Assembly: GCA_003427395.1 (NCBI GenBank)
Contig: BFEA01000276.1
Location: 196,176-231,631, forward strand
Length of the DNA stretch: 35,456 nt
Reading direction: 5' to 3'
Origin: Chara braunii
Taxonomy: Eukaryota > Streptophyta > Charophyceae > Charales > Characeae
Position numbers and translations under genes: made by a program. The notes below the pieces were generated by a model. It had not been told where the DNA came from, ran no database searches, and was given only the letters and a program-made list of their open reading frames with translations. Of the stretch, positions 19,171 to 30,064 are shown piece by piece (positions within the stretch are counted from its first letter, which is position 1; each line of letters starts with the position of its first letter).

Positions 19171-19314
19171 TTAGTATTTATTTTCTGTATTTTATTTTTA
19201 TTTCAAATTTGGTAAGGAATTCGGATGTAATGCTCAGGCAAATCTTGTTTAATTTATTTTTCTCCATAACATATCTTTTTTTCAAATTTTTTTGATGACT
19301 TTTTTTTTTTTTTT

Positions 19315-19425
19315 TTGTCCGCGTTCGGCCCGAACGGCCGAACGCATCCCCAAGGGGTCCCATACGTTCGGGCATTCGGGTTCGGGCGTTCGGCCCGTCC
19401 CGAACACCGGTAACCCTGGACGTAA
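19315..19425. repeat. GTTCGG-rich inverted-repeat cluster
   Basis: Repeated GTTCGG, CGAACG and CCGAAC motifs occur in both orientations (for example CGTTCGGCCCGAACGG). This makes a strongly self-complementary, GC-rich block in AT-rich surroundings. It may be a decayed hairpin element similar in style to 18680-18780. Confidence 0.5.
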
Positions 19426-19621
19426 TATTATTCCGTTTTTTTAAGTCGACGTTGATTCCACTACGCGATAATTGTGCCTTGATCATACGGCGACCACTGG
19501 CTTACTGTAATGAAACGAAAAATCTTCATATGAAACTTTTTTTCTTTGTATACTGGTATTTGTCTTCCTTTATTTTTTGCTCTTTTGTTGCTCCTCTCTC
19601 TCTCTCTCTATGTATATATAT

Positions 19622-19665
19622 ATCAGCCTCCTGATGAGTCGGTGAAACTCCGACGAAACAGTTTG
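19622..19665 (+). ncRNA. Hammerhead ribozyme, 5'-truncated copy
   Basis: The core CTGATGA (19631-19637), a stem II of GTCGG/CCGAC with loop TGAAACT, and GAAA (19655-19658) followed by CAGTTTG are all intact. The 5' strands of stems I and III and the cleavage site are replaced by a TA repeat. This copy keeps the canonical GAAA but cannot self-cleave as it stands. Confidence 0.7.
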
Positions 19666-20165
19666 TCACAGCCCCTCGTTTGTTGTCCTCTTCTCTCTCT
19701 CTGCCTACGGTTTTACCGGGCAGTTCTATTTGTGACGATACATACTACGACTTCGCTAGCTTCCTGCTACGGTTTTTTCCGGTTAGGTCGAGCGGCAGTG
19801 GTCGGGGTCGTTACTTGGCGGCCATGCTGTGCCTCTAGTGCCAGNGGCGTGTCTGGAGTGTATTTTTTGGCTGTGACAGACCTTTCTTTGTTTCGTGGAT
19901 GTTTTGTTGGCTTGTGATGGGGTGTGAACCGACAGTCTGTAGAGTTTTCCATCTGGTGTGGGTGAGTGATAGTCTACTTTGATTTTGGTTAAGGTAGATT
20001 ATCATTTACAGTGTAATCAGTGAGGGGATTCTGCAGACTGTTGAGGGTTCAACCTCCTGATGAGTCGGTGAAACTCCGACGAAGCAGTTTGTCACAGCCC
20101 CTCGTTTGTTGTCCTCTTCTCTCTCGCTGCCTACGGTTTTACCGGGCAGTTCTGTTTGTGACGAT
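19624..20165 (+). mobile_element. Short direct-repeat retroelement with hammerhead motifs (retrozyme-like)
   Basis: Two direct repeats of about 118 bp (19624-19741 and 20048-20165) are nearly identical: hammerhead core, then CACAGCCCCTCGTTTGTTG, then GCCTACGGTTTTACCGGGCAG. They enclose about 300 bp of non-coding sequence, and the unit length is 424-427 bp. The layout resembles plant retrozymes, small non-autonomous retroelements whose LTRs carry type III hammerheads and give circular RNAs. No primer site was recognised, and the left repeat is cut by a TA microsatellite, so the family assignment is tentative. Confidence 0.55.
20034..20091 (+). ncRNA. Hammerhead ribozyme, type III, complete
   Basis: Stem III is CAGACTGT (20034-20041) with GCAGTTTG (20084-20091), eight pairs including G-U. 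Stem I is GAGG/CCTC closing a GTTCAA loop. The core is CTGATGA (20057-20063). Stem II is GTCGG/CCGAC with a seven-base loop, then GAA. The cleavage position would be GTT, which fits the NUH rule but is less usual than GTC. The base after GAA is G where hammerheads normally have A (A15.1), giving G-U for A-U, so activity may be reduced. The fold is exact by base pairing; cleavage is not shown. Confidence 0.75.
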
Positions 20166-20518
20166 ATATATATCCATTTTTCTCTCTCTCTCTGTATATA
20201 TCTATCTCTATCTTTTTCTTTCTTCCTCTCTCTCTTTGTCAGTCTTTGTCTCTCCTCGTCTGTTCTCCTGCTTTTTTTTTTTTTTTTTTTTTGACTTTTT
20301 TTATTCGATTATTAGACTCAGACTTTGTAGCCATTTTTAGGCTATTCTTTATTATCCTGTGATTCGTTTTTTTTTTTTTTTTTTTAAGTCTGTCTCAGAT
20401 TATGTGAATGGTCCGTGTTAGGTTGCCTACAACATTCTTATTTTCGTGGGCATGGACCGCACCGCCCGCAACGCGGGCGCTTAACTATTTATTATGATTA
20501 TTGTTATTGTTATTTTTT
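20166..20518. other. CT- and T-rich low-complexity stretch
   Basis: Runs of CTCTCT, TATATC and three long T tracts. No gene or element boundary is recognised. Confidence 0.7.
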
Positions 20519-20551
20519 AAACATGCTTCACCAATAGACTGGAGCATGTTT
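20519..20551. mobile_element. Short relic of the dispersed retroposon head
   Basis: CACCAATAGACTGGAGCATG matches the distal part of the head family. It sits within a 9-bp inverted repeat, AAACATGCT and AGCATGTTT. Confidence 0.4.
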
Positions 20552-21283
20552 GGGCGCCTTCATTGCAAGATGCAGGTTGCAGGTTCGACTGGCTGTGATC
20601 AGATGGAGCGCTGGTGGCGCATGCTGCAAGTAGGCTTACTAGCTCAAATTATGCCCACTCTTGGAAGGTCCCCTTCGAATGGACCCCCGTGCATTCGCAT
20701 CTTAGGGCCGGGTACCCTTTGGGGAGACGGTCCATGAGATTGTGTAGGATGTTGTATGGGGGTTATGGATTGTCCTGTACTCATTGGATTGTCATGTACT
20801 TGTCACAGGGCATTGTCCCGGTTGTTTGGTTTTGTTGTCCTGATCATAGTGGTAGTCTGTCTGTCTGAGTCTGGGGTGGGGTATGTATGGGTGTTCTATG
20901 GGATGGCTCTTTCGTGGTGCACACAATGTAGATTGAATCCTTGTGGAGATAGGATCATCGAACTGCGAGATTAGGTTGTGGATTTCCCGACCGAGCAGAA
21001 CGGCACCGGCTTTGGGCACACAACGCGACGGGTTCGCGCTGACAAACGCGCCTACGCCCGCGGTCTGAAAGTTGCGTGACACGTGAGAAGGGAGGGGGGG
21101 GGCGAGGGAGAGGGAGGAGGTGGGAAGAAGGGGAAGGCGGGAGGCTGGGGAAGTGGAAAAACAGACGAGAGGAAGGAGTAGCTTTCACAGGTGGGTGTGC
21201 AGTGACGAGGGTGAGGATCCGCCGAGGAGGAAACTACCAACAGGCGGAACGAAGATTTCACTACTACGGAAGATGACGCGTAC
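20552..21283. other. No gene recognised
   Basis: Contains a GGTTCGACTGG string that looks like a decayed tRNA B box (about 20581) and a GA/GGGA-rich stretch (21085-21180). Open frames here lack motifs. Confidence 0.45.
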
Positions 21284-21628
21284 GTGGCAACATATAATTC
21301 GCGAGCAGGCCTGCTTCCCTTGGGCCCCGTGCCGGGAGACTGGTGCGGTGGGGGAGTGGAGCTAACGCTCAGGATTGTTGGTCTACTCAGCTTAATCTAC
21401 GACGACGTGAATCAACCAGGTGACGACGACATTCAGTGTGCAATTACCGCGATCAACTCTACCAGACGACTAGGATACCCAGTAAGCGACGACTACGACA
21501 TTCCCGCCCAATCCCACCCCCATCGCCCTATCCTACCATCCCCGTCTCTCCCCTATCCCTCCGAGTTCCCCCCGGCGATCCCGATTGCCCGACCTCCCGC
21601 GACCGCCCCTGAGACCGTGCCTTCTCCC
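21284..21628 (+). other. Open frame of unknown nature running into the gap
   Basis: A frame stays open from 21284 into the assembly gap, with a non-repetitive first 90 codons (IYDDVNQPGDDDIQCAI, TRRLGYPVSDDYDIP) followed by a Pro/Ser-rich C-rich stretch. It may be the 5' part of LINE A or an unrelated exon. There is no recognisable domain, and its continuation through the gap cannot be assessed. Confidence 0.25.
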
Positions 21629-22079
21629 NNNNNNNNNNNNNNNNNNNNNNNNNNNNNNNNNNNNNNNNNNNNNNNNNNNNNNNNNNNNNNNNNNNNNNNN
21701 NNNNNNNNNNNNNNNNNNNNNNNNNNNNNNNNNNNNNNNNNNNNNNNNNNNNNNNNNNNNNNNNNNNNNNNNNNNNNNNNNNNNNNNNNNNNNNNNNNNN
21801 NNNNNNNNNNNNNNNNNNNNNNNNNNNNNNNNNNNNNNNNNNNNNNNNNNNNNNNNNNNNNNNNNNNNNNNNNNNNNNNNNNNNNNNNNNNNNNNNNNNN
21901 NNNNNNNNNNNNNNNNNNNNNNNNNNNNNNNNNNNNNNNNNNNNNNNNNNNNNNNNNNNNNNNNNNNNNNNNNNNNNNNNNNNNNNNNNNNNNNNNNNNN
22001 NNNNNNNNNNNNNNNNNNNNNNNNNNNNNNNNNNNNNNNNNNNNNNNNNNNNNNNNNNNNNNNNNNNNNNNNNNNNNNN
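21629..22079. other. Assembly gap, 451 Ns
   Basis: A continuous run of N. The C-rich sequence on both sides (GACCCC/CCCATCC types) suggests that the missing part is a C-rich repeat that failed to assemble. Confidence 0.99.
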
Positions 22080-22478
22080 ATTCCCCATCCCGACCCCTTG
22101 ACCCCCCCTCACCCCGACCCCATCAAGGGATTCCCTCACCCCCTTCGACTGCACTCCGCCCATCCATCATCCCCCCAACCCGATCCGTTGACTCGTCGAG
22201 CATGGACGAAAGTTGGCCTTAGTGATCCGACAGTACCGAGTGGAAGGGCTGTCGCTCCGATCCCGATCACCCGCCCTCCCGCGGCTACCCCCGATACCAC
22301 GCCTCGACCCCCTCGATCCCCCCCATCCTGACCCCGACCCCAATTCACCCGCCATCGCCCCTACCCCAGTCCTTGTGCACCCTGACCACCAGATCCCATT
22401 CATCTCATTCATCCCCCCGACCACCTCCCCCCACCGGGCCCACCCGCCCCCTGACCTCGCTCACCCTGTCCACCTATT
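22080..22478. repeat. C-rich low-complexity tract
   Basis: Degenerate repeats of ACCCCGACCCC, CCCGATCCC and CCCATCC, polypyrimidine-biased. Possible 5' untranslated region of LINE A, because ORF1 starts immediately after it. Confidence 0.6.
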
Positions 22479-23957
22479 ATGGTGAATAATAAGTGTAACA
22501 AGATGAAGGTTCAACATCAGCGTGCCCACAAGAAATTGGATTCGATGCTTCTATACAGGGGGGTGGCAAGACATTATGCCCAGAACCGCCTACTAGAAGA
22601 CAAAGGGAAAGATAGGGAGGTAAGGATGGATCTGGATCACTCTAAAAAACTAGGAATCGACGTCGGGGGGGATCAATCACAAGGGAAGGAGATGGAATCC
22701 TTTAGTGATAGTCACACAGGAACCTCCACCAGTTCGATCCCCCACAGCCCACCTGCCTCCACCAAGTCGATCCCCCACAACCCACCTGCCAAAACCTGGG
22801 CAGAAAGAGTGAGGGGACCGCTAGCCCAAGACACCATCATGATTCAACGCAAGAAGGATGGTGTCAGCTAGGGAGGGGAGGAGGAATGGAAAATACCCGT
22901 GAGAAACTTAACAATTGCTGGGGCACTCTTCCTGTCCCGCCTCCTGCCCTCCCCGGAGAAAAAGATCCTGCATCAAGCTGGCAGGACGACAGTCGTCAGA
23001 ACACTCTCGGGGGAAGCAATTAGAACGAGGGACGCACTGTATGTCAGCCATGCAAGCAATTGGGCCTTCCACGATGATGCGGCCTTCAAGTCCACAAATG
23101 ACAAAGTGGGTTGGATAAGGGAACGCTTAGCAGCCTTCAAAGGATGTCCGGCAAGCGCACACGAATTGTTCCTGATCCAACCTGCATCATCCTCGGTCAT
23201 CACAGTCCTGTGCGTTGCGGAGGAGGACAAAAAAACAATGGATAATTGGAAGTCCCTCCGCTGCGATAGGTCAGAAGTCCTCATCTACCCGTGGGCCCCC
23301 CCAAAACCACAATGGCCAGAGGAACGCAGGGAGCAGATGATGAGGGAGCACTTCTGGGTGGAGTTCCGACACATCATGATTGAGATCCAAGCAGCATTTG
23401 TCACAGCAGGAGCCGAAGGGAGCAGAAACAACCGAGGAGGGAATGACCTTACGGAAACTCAAGCTAAGGCAACTTATTGAACGGGGCCTCTTTGAGCTGC
23501 CACTCTCTAAGCTGAACGAGGTTCTTGTAATCCCCCTTAGAAAGGCGGACGAGAATTGGGAGATAGGCCTTTCCCCGATAGGGGAGTATGGGGGCCTAAC
23601 ACTGCAAGGTTGGGGTGAGACAACAAGGAGAGCGATAGGGTATTCACCAACCAAATGTCCGCCTTCATTCCCAAGCACTTTGCCCCGGGGGCCAGAGCAG
23701 GCATGAGATTTGGCATGAGATCTGGGGCCTGCAATGAGCAGATGGCTAGGAACGATCTCTATCTGCTCTTTGAACCCAACAAATCCGCCGACCTAGGTTG
23801 GTACAGCCACAACGCCCTCTTGGACCTACAATGCGCAAAAATAAAAGCCAGCGAATACTGGTCCGAAGATGACATATGTAAATACCTACGCCACATAGTG
23901 CGGAAGAGAATTTTACATTTGGACAGATGGGATGTCAGACAATGGCATCCACTATGA
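22479..23957 (+). pseudogene. LINE A ORF1-like protein
   Basis: It lies just upstream of the endonuclease and reverse transcriptase in the same orientation, which is the ORF1 position of an L1-type LINE; ORF1 proteins bind the element RNA. The frame from ATG 22479 is basic and hydrophilic and is broken by TAG at 22869-22871. The same frame then continues through WKIPVRNLTIAGALFLSRLLP, VSHASNWAFHDDAAFK and VLCVAEEDKKTMDNWKSL to 23480. The sequence carries on in other frames (LIERGLFELPLSKLNEVLVIPL, then MSAFIPKHFAPGARAGMRFG, ending near 23957). No RNA-binding motif or CCHC knuckle is certain, so the assignment rests on position and continuity. Confidence 0.55.
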
Positions 23958-23981
23958 GACAGGGGGGCCAGACACTAAGCA

Positions 23982-24184
23982 GTGGATGATCTAAATACAT
24001 TATACTGTAGGAATGTGGCATGGAAAAACTGCGTTGACTCAGCCGACCCGAACCTGCGTTCCATTAATGTTAATGGCTTGGCATCGAGTAGACCAGAAAA
24101 GCGTCAGGCCATTTGGGACCAACTGAGAGGAATAGGAGGCAGGCCTTGGCCGAACGTGATCTGCATACAAGAAACCTATGTAAC
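23982..24184 (+). pseudogene. LINE A ORF2 endonuclease, N-terminal part
   Basis: The frame reads LRSINVNGLASSRPEKRQAIWDQL and then WPNVICIQETYV. This is the start of an APE-type LINE endonuclease: the N of NVNGL and the E of QET are metal-binding active-site residues. The domain nicks target DNA for target-primed reverse transcription. It is interrupted immediately after QETYV by the foldback insertion and resumes at 25671. Confidence 0.85.
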
Positions 24185-24439
24185 CGGGTGAACGCGCTGA
24201 ACGCGCGTTCCCGTTCAAACACGCTCGTTCATACCCCCCGGGGTCGCGTTCACTCGCGTTCAAACGCGCTGCGCGCCACATGGCACAAAAAAAAACGAAC
24301 GCGCCCCTGAGGGGCGCGCGCGCGCGTTGTGGACTACGGGGTGGTGGGCCTCGTTCAACAAACCCCAAAAGTGCAAAAACAGACCCCCCAGAGGCCTACC
24401 CCCCCTACCACATCACACCCCACCATATGAGGTTCATGT

Positions 24440-25330
24440 GTCAAGAGTCCTTTTTTTTTTTCGGGGGGGTGGAGGAATTCCCCCTATCACAGCTCAGACA
24501 GCCCATGCAGGCCATCGGAAGGGTCCTTGCAGCCATGTGGCGCAGACCCCCCTCCGAAATCAAGGCAGGCAGTGAACATGAGGAACGGCAGGAGCTGGCC
24601 GAATATATACTCAATATTTGAACTCAGGTCTGTGTTCCAGCAGTTATGGGTTTCTCACGTAGCCAGGCCCTGTTGGTCTATGCACATGATTCTCAGGGCT
24701 TGGCTGCAGTACTCACCAAATGTGCAAAACTAGAATGAATCTTCTCCAGAACATGGAATAATACGCCACCATATTTTTATCTTTTTTTTTTCTCGTTTTT
24801 TGCAGTGGCCCTAAAAGAAAAACACGTGATTCTCAGGGTTTGGCTGCACTACTCACCAAATGTGCAAAACTAGAATGAATCTTCTGTAGAATATGGAATA
24901 ATACGCCGCCATATGTTTTGTCTTTTTTTTTTCTCGTTTTTTGTAGTGACCCTAAAAGAAAAACAAAAAAAAAGAAAAACGAGAAAAAAAAGACAAAACA
25001 TATAGCAACGTATTATTCCACGTTCTGCAGAAGATTCATTCTAGTTTTGCACATTTGGTGAGTAGTGCAGCCAACCCCTGAGAATCACGTGCAGAGACAC
25101 AGCCCAGCTACTTGAGCAACCCATAACTGCTGAAACACAGACCTGAATTTAGATTTTGAGTATATATTCAGCCAGCTCCTGATGTTTTTCATATACAATG
25201 TCTGCCTTGATTTTGGGGGGGGGTCTGCACCACATGGCTGCGAGGACCCTTCAGAGAGCCTGCATGGGCTGTCTGAGCCGTGTTAGGGGGATTCCCCCAC
25301 GCCCCCCCGAAAAAAAAAAACGAGCAATCA
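24440..25330. repeat. Long inverted arms of the foldback element
   Basis: The left arm (about 24445-24962) and right arm (about 24968-25320) are complementary through many blocks: CAGACAGCCCATGCAGGC, GCAGCCATGTGG, AATCAAGGCAG, CAGGAGCTGGC, AATATATACTCAA, CAGGTCTGTGTT, CAGCAGTTATGGGTT, GTGCAAAACTAGAATGAATC and GGAATAATACG. The left arm carries one extra unit because a 140-bp segment is tandemly duplicated (units from 24688 and 24828). The centre lies at about 24963-24970, so the transcript would be nearly fully double-stranded. Confidence 0.85.
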
Positions 25331-25335
25331 TTCAC

Positions 25336-25442
25336 ACACTTTTTTTTTTTTTTTTTTTTTTTTTGGTTTTTTCCGGGGCCTTTGCCCCCCCCCCCCCCCC
25401 CAACCCTTTCCCCCCTCCCCCCCCACCCCCCACCCCCCCCCC

Positions 25443-25511
<69 letters not shown>
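25336..25511. repeat. T tract followed by long C tracts
   Basis: A T-run (25340-25364) precedes almost pure C from 25385 to 25511. It breaks the outer right flank of the foldback element. Apparent poly-Pro or poly-Gly frames here are artefacts. The C-run resembles the one ending the window and could be a sequencing or assembly artefact. If real, the minus strand could form G-quadruplexes. Confidence 0.85.
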
Positions 25512-25513
<2 letters not shown>

Positions 25514-25670
25514 GCACCACCGCCACTCCCCACACTGCCCAAAGGCCCCCCCCACCCCGCACAACCCCCTGCGCAAACGCGTCAAACGCGTTCACCGTCG
25601 TTCACTGAACGCGCGTTCACCGCGTTCAAAAGCTGAACGCGAAACGCGCGTTCAATGAACGCGCGGTAAC

Positions 25671-26349
25671 ATAGCAAGAACTCATCTACAAAACAGTGCG
25701 GATCATAACAGAGCCCATAAGCTAGTCTGGCCTCATACGACCATAAGAGCTCACGCGCCAAGACCTGAATCAGCAGGGGTGGCAATTTGGATCCCCCCTG
25801 ACTCTAGGTTCCAACCAATTCACTGGGTTGTGAACGAAGTGGAAGGGCGGTGGGTCTCGGTCTTGGGAATGTTAGAATTAGAACTGCTCTGTATCCTCTG
25901 TATCTACTCACCAAACTCAGTGGGGGAAAGGAAAGAGTTCTTATGGAAAATTGGAACACAAGTCCCGGAAGGTATCCCTCTAATAATAGCAGGAACTTCA
26001 ATGCGACCCCGAATAAGGGTCTGGACAGATGGAACCCCATGGAATCGCTCTCCTTTGCGACACTAGAGGACGAGCAAATGTTAGCTGACCTCTGTGAGAC
26101 TCTCTCAGTCTTCGATACATTCCGACGCCTGGACCCCCAAGCACGGGCATTCACGTGCATTCGGGACAGCAATCCGGCCCGCCTATCCAAATCTCGAATT
26201 GATCTCATCCTACTGTCCTATGACCTGGAGGGAGCCCTGCGACGGTCAATGATCCTCCCATACCGCCCGCACCCGGGTCTTGACCACAAAACTTGTGGGA
26301 TAGTACTAACAATGAGAAAAAGGTCAGACCGAGGGTCAGACTTCTACTA
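25671..26349 (+). pseudogene. LINE A ORF2 endonuclease, C-terminal part
   Basis: After the insertion the endonuclease resumes with AGVAIWIPPDSRF and EVEGRWVSVLG, then (after frameshifts) CIYSPNS and, in another frame, DTFRRLDPQARAFTCIRDSNPARLSKSRIDLILLS. SRIDLIL is the conserved SxxxSRIDxIL motif near the end of APE endonucleases, with its catalytic Asp. Early stops (TAG near 25672 and near 25723) and at least two frameshifts inactivate it. Confidence 0.8.
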
Positions 26350-28691
26350 ATTAAACACCTCCCTGCTTAAAGACTTATCATTCCCACAAATGATACGACA
26401 CGAATGGGAATTCTAGCGCCAACAAAAACACCTTTTCGATTCCTACCTCGTATGGTTCAACAACGGCCTTGTGTTTCTGGCCAGAAAATGTAAGGAATTC
26501 TCCAAAGCTAAAGCAGCCCTGCGACAGCAACATGAAATGACCACACACAATGAACTAATAGTCTTGGAGAAGCAGACAGAGTCACAACACCTTACCTCCA
26601 CGCAGGAATCACAACATCTCATCGACTATATCTAAAATACTAAAGACCGACTCCTACAATATGCTCTGCATAGATGACAAGGAATCAGAATCAGAGGGAA
26701 GATGGCTAAACTCACCCACGAGGCCTCCATGGACGCTCGTTTTTTCTCCATGGCCACCGCACGAGCACGACGGACGGTCATCGAGGTTTTTTTTGACCCA
26801 GACGACAACAGCATCATTGCCACTGACACGGCTCACGGCACACTAATCATGAGGAAGTTCTTCAAACAGCTCTATATCTACCAAGTCCTATCCCAGTATG
26901 GGGAAGAAGGATTCGGGAAATACAGGACTTCCTACTCCCAATAGATCGACATATCTCTTCTCAACAGCGAGACAAACTGGAGATAGAGCTGACAAAAGAA
27001 GAAATATGGACAACACTCCTCCACATGAAGGAAGAAAAGACCCCTGACATTGACGACTTCCCCAAAGAATTTTGGGAAACCATGTGGACGGATCTCAATA
27101 CCGACCTGTGGGAATATTACCAAAAGGTATGGGAGGCCGGGGAAATGGGGGATACTGTAGGGAAAGGAGTGTTATCTCTCCTATACAAAAAGACGATAAA
27201 ATGAACATTAGAAACTACGGACCTATTACGCTATTCACCGTGGTATATAATTGTTTTTCCAAAGCATTGGCCAACCGCATGACGACAATATTGGAGGAGG
27301 TCATTCACCCAGCCCAAGCGGGGTTTATGTCCGACAGGAACATTCAAGAAAACATCCTGCTGGTTAACGATGTGGTCCGATTGGCGCGCCGAAAACAAGC
27401 AAACGCGACCATTATTTTTATAGATTTTAAAAAAGTCTATGACCACGTGGACTGGGAATTTCTAAACATGTGTTTGGAAAAAATGAACTTCGGACCCACC
27501 TTCCGGCGCTGGGTCAAGATCCTCCATAATAATGCCACAACCTGTGTCCAGATCAATGGGTCAGTGACACCTCCATTTGAACTCCAACGGTCAGTAAGAC
27601 AAGGGGACCCCATTGCCCCCTATCTCTTCTTGGTAATTATGGAAGCACTGTCAGCCAACCTGCGACAGAACAAAGACCTCACACGTATTAACATATCGAA
27701 TATCCAGGAAGAGGCAATACATATCTGCTCCCTGTTTGCTGACGACCTTACCATAATGGTAGAGGCAACTGAGGCCAACATGGAAGAAATTCAGCACCTC
27801 GTGAACAAATTATGTCGCCTGTCAGAGATGACTGTAAATTGGGGACAAAAGACTACGGGATGGCGGATGCATCACCAAGGGGGCGGACTTCCAGAGAACC
27901 CGAGAATCACATGGCTCTCCCCTGACGACCCCCTGAGAATTCTAGGGACACTGATCACCGCTAGAGAAAGACCAGCATCGAACGACGAGTGGCTAACCGG
28001 ACCAGCACAAGTTAAATTGGAAAAATGGAACAATAAACGCACGTCCATCTTTGGATGGACACTTGTCATTAATAATGTGATCCTGGCCACACTCTGGTAT
28101 AAGGCCATCCTATGGCCTATGAGTAACGGGGGGCTCAAAGTACTGAAACAACAGCTGGCGACTTTCCTGTGGAGAGGCGATAGTAACATCACCCACACCA
28201 TAAGCCGCATTGCGTGGGACTCGGTGATCCAGCCCAAGAACAAAGGCAGATTAGGAATCGTGGACCCGGCCACACAATTATGGATTCTCTCGATTCGCTG
28301 GCTTCAACTTATTATCTTCTCACCGTCCTCCTCATGGGTCCCCCTTGCCCTGGCACAAATCTCTGACCTCGCCCCAGAATCTCCACGTGAAATTGATCCT
28401 CGCGTATGGCTGGAAGACAGGTACTGGAGGTTACCCAGGAAGTACAGAAACGGGGACCCTACCGACAGATATTGGGTGCGTCTCATACGTACATGGAGGA
28501 GGCTCCTCCCCCTCAACCGGCCTGTTCCAGAGAGGTGGGAAGATATATTAAGGCAACCCCTATTCGGCAACCGCCTAATAACGGATTCTGAAGAGTGTGT
28601 GCGGTGCACATCGGATTCACCATGGAAGGGTTGGGTGGAACACGGTGTACGAAGGGTTGGGGACCTCTGGGACAAAGAGGCAAGAAATTGA
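26350..28691 (+). pseudogene. LINE A ORF2 linker and reverse transcriptase
   Basis: 26350-26940 is the frame-shifted linker (SMATARARRTVIEVFFDP, HGTLIMRKFFKQLY). Pre-RT sequence EIWTTLLHMKEEKTPDIDDFPKEFW follows. A frameshift at about 27190 leads into a long open RT frame to 28691. Its motifs are NIRNYGPITLFTVVYNCFSKALANRM, HPAQAGFMSDRNIQENILL, FIDFKKVYDHVDW (motif A), RQGDPIAPYLFLV (motif B), FADD at 27735-27746 (motif C), and later TLWYKAILWP and LGIVDPATQ. The frame ends by homology in RQPLFGN and WKGWVEHGVRRVGDLWD. This is the L1-like type with FADD. The unbroken 500 codons suggest relatively recent activity. Confidence 0.92.
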
Positions 28692-30064
28692 AAGAGCGCG
28701 GAGAGGTTACGAACAACACTACGATATTGTCACCTCACCGAAAGGGCACTGAATGAGCCGATTGACAGCTTCCCCCTCCACTGGTATGCCACTCTTAGAA
28801 AAGGCCCCTGCGCAAAGGAAGATGACTGGGTAGGGCTGCCTGACCGCGAGCGGAAGGTGGGGCACGTGCATCTCACGGACCAGACACATGTGCTAGTTGA
28901 AGTCTTCTCCATTCTAAAGGACGACAGACTGCGTTGTAACCATCAACGCTTCATATGGACAAAACAAAGGGATGTTTAACGCATCAGGGTCATTGATGAG
29001 GGAGGTCACCAGAGGGCGTATCGCCCAATGACTCCAATCGAGGACCTCCCCCTGGACCCTGATGGGTGGCAATGGACCCTGATGAGTGGCAATGAACCGT
29101 GAACATCCCAACCAGGAAGGGAGAGGCAAAAACACTCACACTACGCAACTTAAAATCTAAGTCTGCTTATCGAATGCTCAGACCCAAATGTAGATTACGT
29201 GACCGTGTAGAAGACAGATGGTATCACCACCTCAATATAAACCGTAGACTACTGAAACCCATCCGGTGGTTTGCACGCTACAGCAAAAGACCCGCCAAAA
29301 TCTCCGCCCTCCAGTGGCAAATAAAGCACAGGTGTCTACCAACCAATGATTGGCTGATAGACCATACCCGCCTGGAACAACAGGGGAAGGCACTACCATG
29401 GTGCCATAAATGTCTCCTGAGCTACCCCGGGAGGAGGAGGGCTGAGACCATCGAACATATATTCCTCCAATGTCCCACATCAGTGCTATTATGGGGAAGT
29501 TGGGACAGGATCTGGCGTCACATAGTTCCTGGTGCAGTCTGGCCATGGGACTGGAGGGCCCTACTCTTGGGGTATTACCCTCCAATCCGGGGGAAGACAT
29601 TTGAGGAAAACATGTTCAGCCTAGGCAGACGGAGTGTCCTGTGGACTATATGTTGGATAAGATGTTGTCTTGAGATAGAGGAGGCGAGGGTGGAAGACGG
29701 CGAGGCCATGGAACAAATCCGAACATTGGTCCAACACGAGATAGCGGCCCAATGGACGACAACTAAAGACAAGCTCGACCTGATGTATACCTGGGGGGAC
29801 ATGAACAGGATCATCTCTACATTCAGCAAGGACTGGCTGGGTGGAGAGAGGGAGGGATGGGTGGCCGAGGTGAAATGGACCGGCCGCCAACCTGAAAGGG
29901 AGTCGCAGGGAGAACCCCGGACAGAGATAGTAAGAGACTACCCGCTGATCTTTCACGATTGGACCAAGATTGATCCCGACACCCCGCTACGACCTGCTCA
30001 CAACTTCGCAGACCTTTTCCCACCTCACCCGCTGTCCTTAGCAGAAATACTACCGGTTGCATGA
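28692..30064 (+). pseudogene. LINE A ORF2 C-terminus with zf-RVT-type domain
   Basis: 28692-29098 holds broken frames (AERLRTTLRYCHLTERALNEPI, EVFSILKDDRLRCNHQRFIW). From 29099 a 321-codon frame is open to 30064. It carries the zinc-binding domain typical of plant LINEs: ALQWQIKHRCLPTNDWL, then CHKC, then ETIEHIFLQCP..LLW, giving a CxxC plus H and C ligand set. The remainder (ALLLGYYPPIRG, LWTICWIRCCLEIEEAR) follows the family pattern. A stop near 28689 separates it from the RT frame. A parallel copy lies at 33018-34190. Confidence 0.85.

Larger units (their letters stand above)
24185..25665. mobile_element. Foldback element inserted in the LINE A endonuclease
   Basis: About 1.48 kb is flanked by the 5-bp direct repeat GTAAC (24180-24184 and 25666-25670), consistent with a target duplication, and it splits endonuclease coding sequence. 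Both ends carry clusters of the short motif GAACGCG and its complement CGCGTTC, in tandem and inverted order. The interior is a long imperfect palindrome whose arms are described separately. No transposase is present. Short tandem repeats at the ends plus a long snap-back body are the hallmarks of foldback elements. Confidence 0.75.

Noticed and set aside
19624-20165. Penelope-like element carrying the hammerheads
   Set aside because: No GIY-YIG endonuclease or Penelope reverse transcriptase is nearby. The complete copy folds as type III rather than the short-stem type I usual in Penelope-like elements.
21284-22222. A 312-codon gene
   Set aside because: More than 150 of its codons are gap Ns and the rest is largely a C-rich tract; only the first 90 codons look non-repetitive.
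25189-25636. Poly-Pro (plus strand) and poly-Gly (minus strand) open frames
   Set aside because: They come directly from C homopolymers that may be technical; the flanks have no coding signal.
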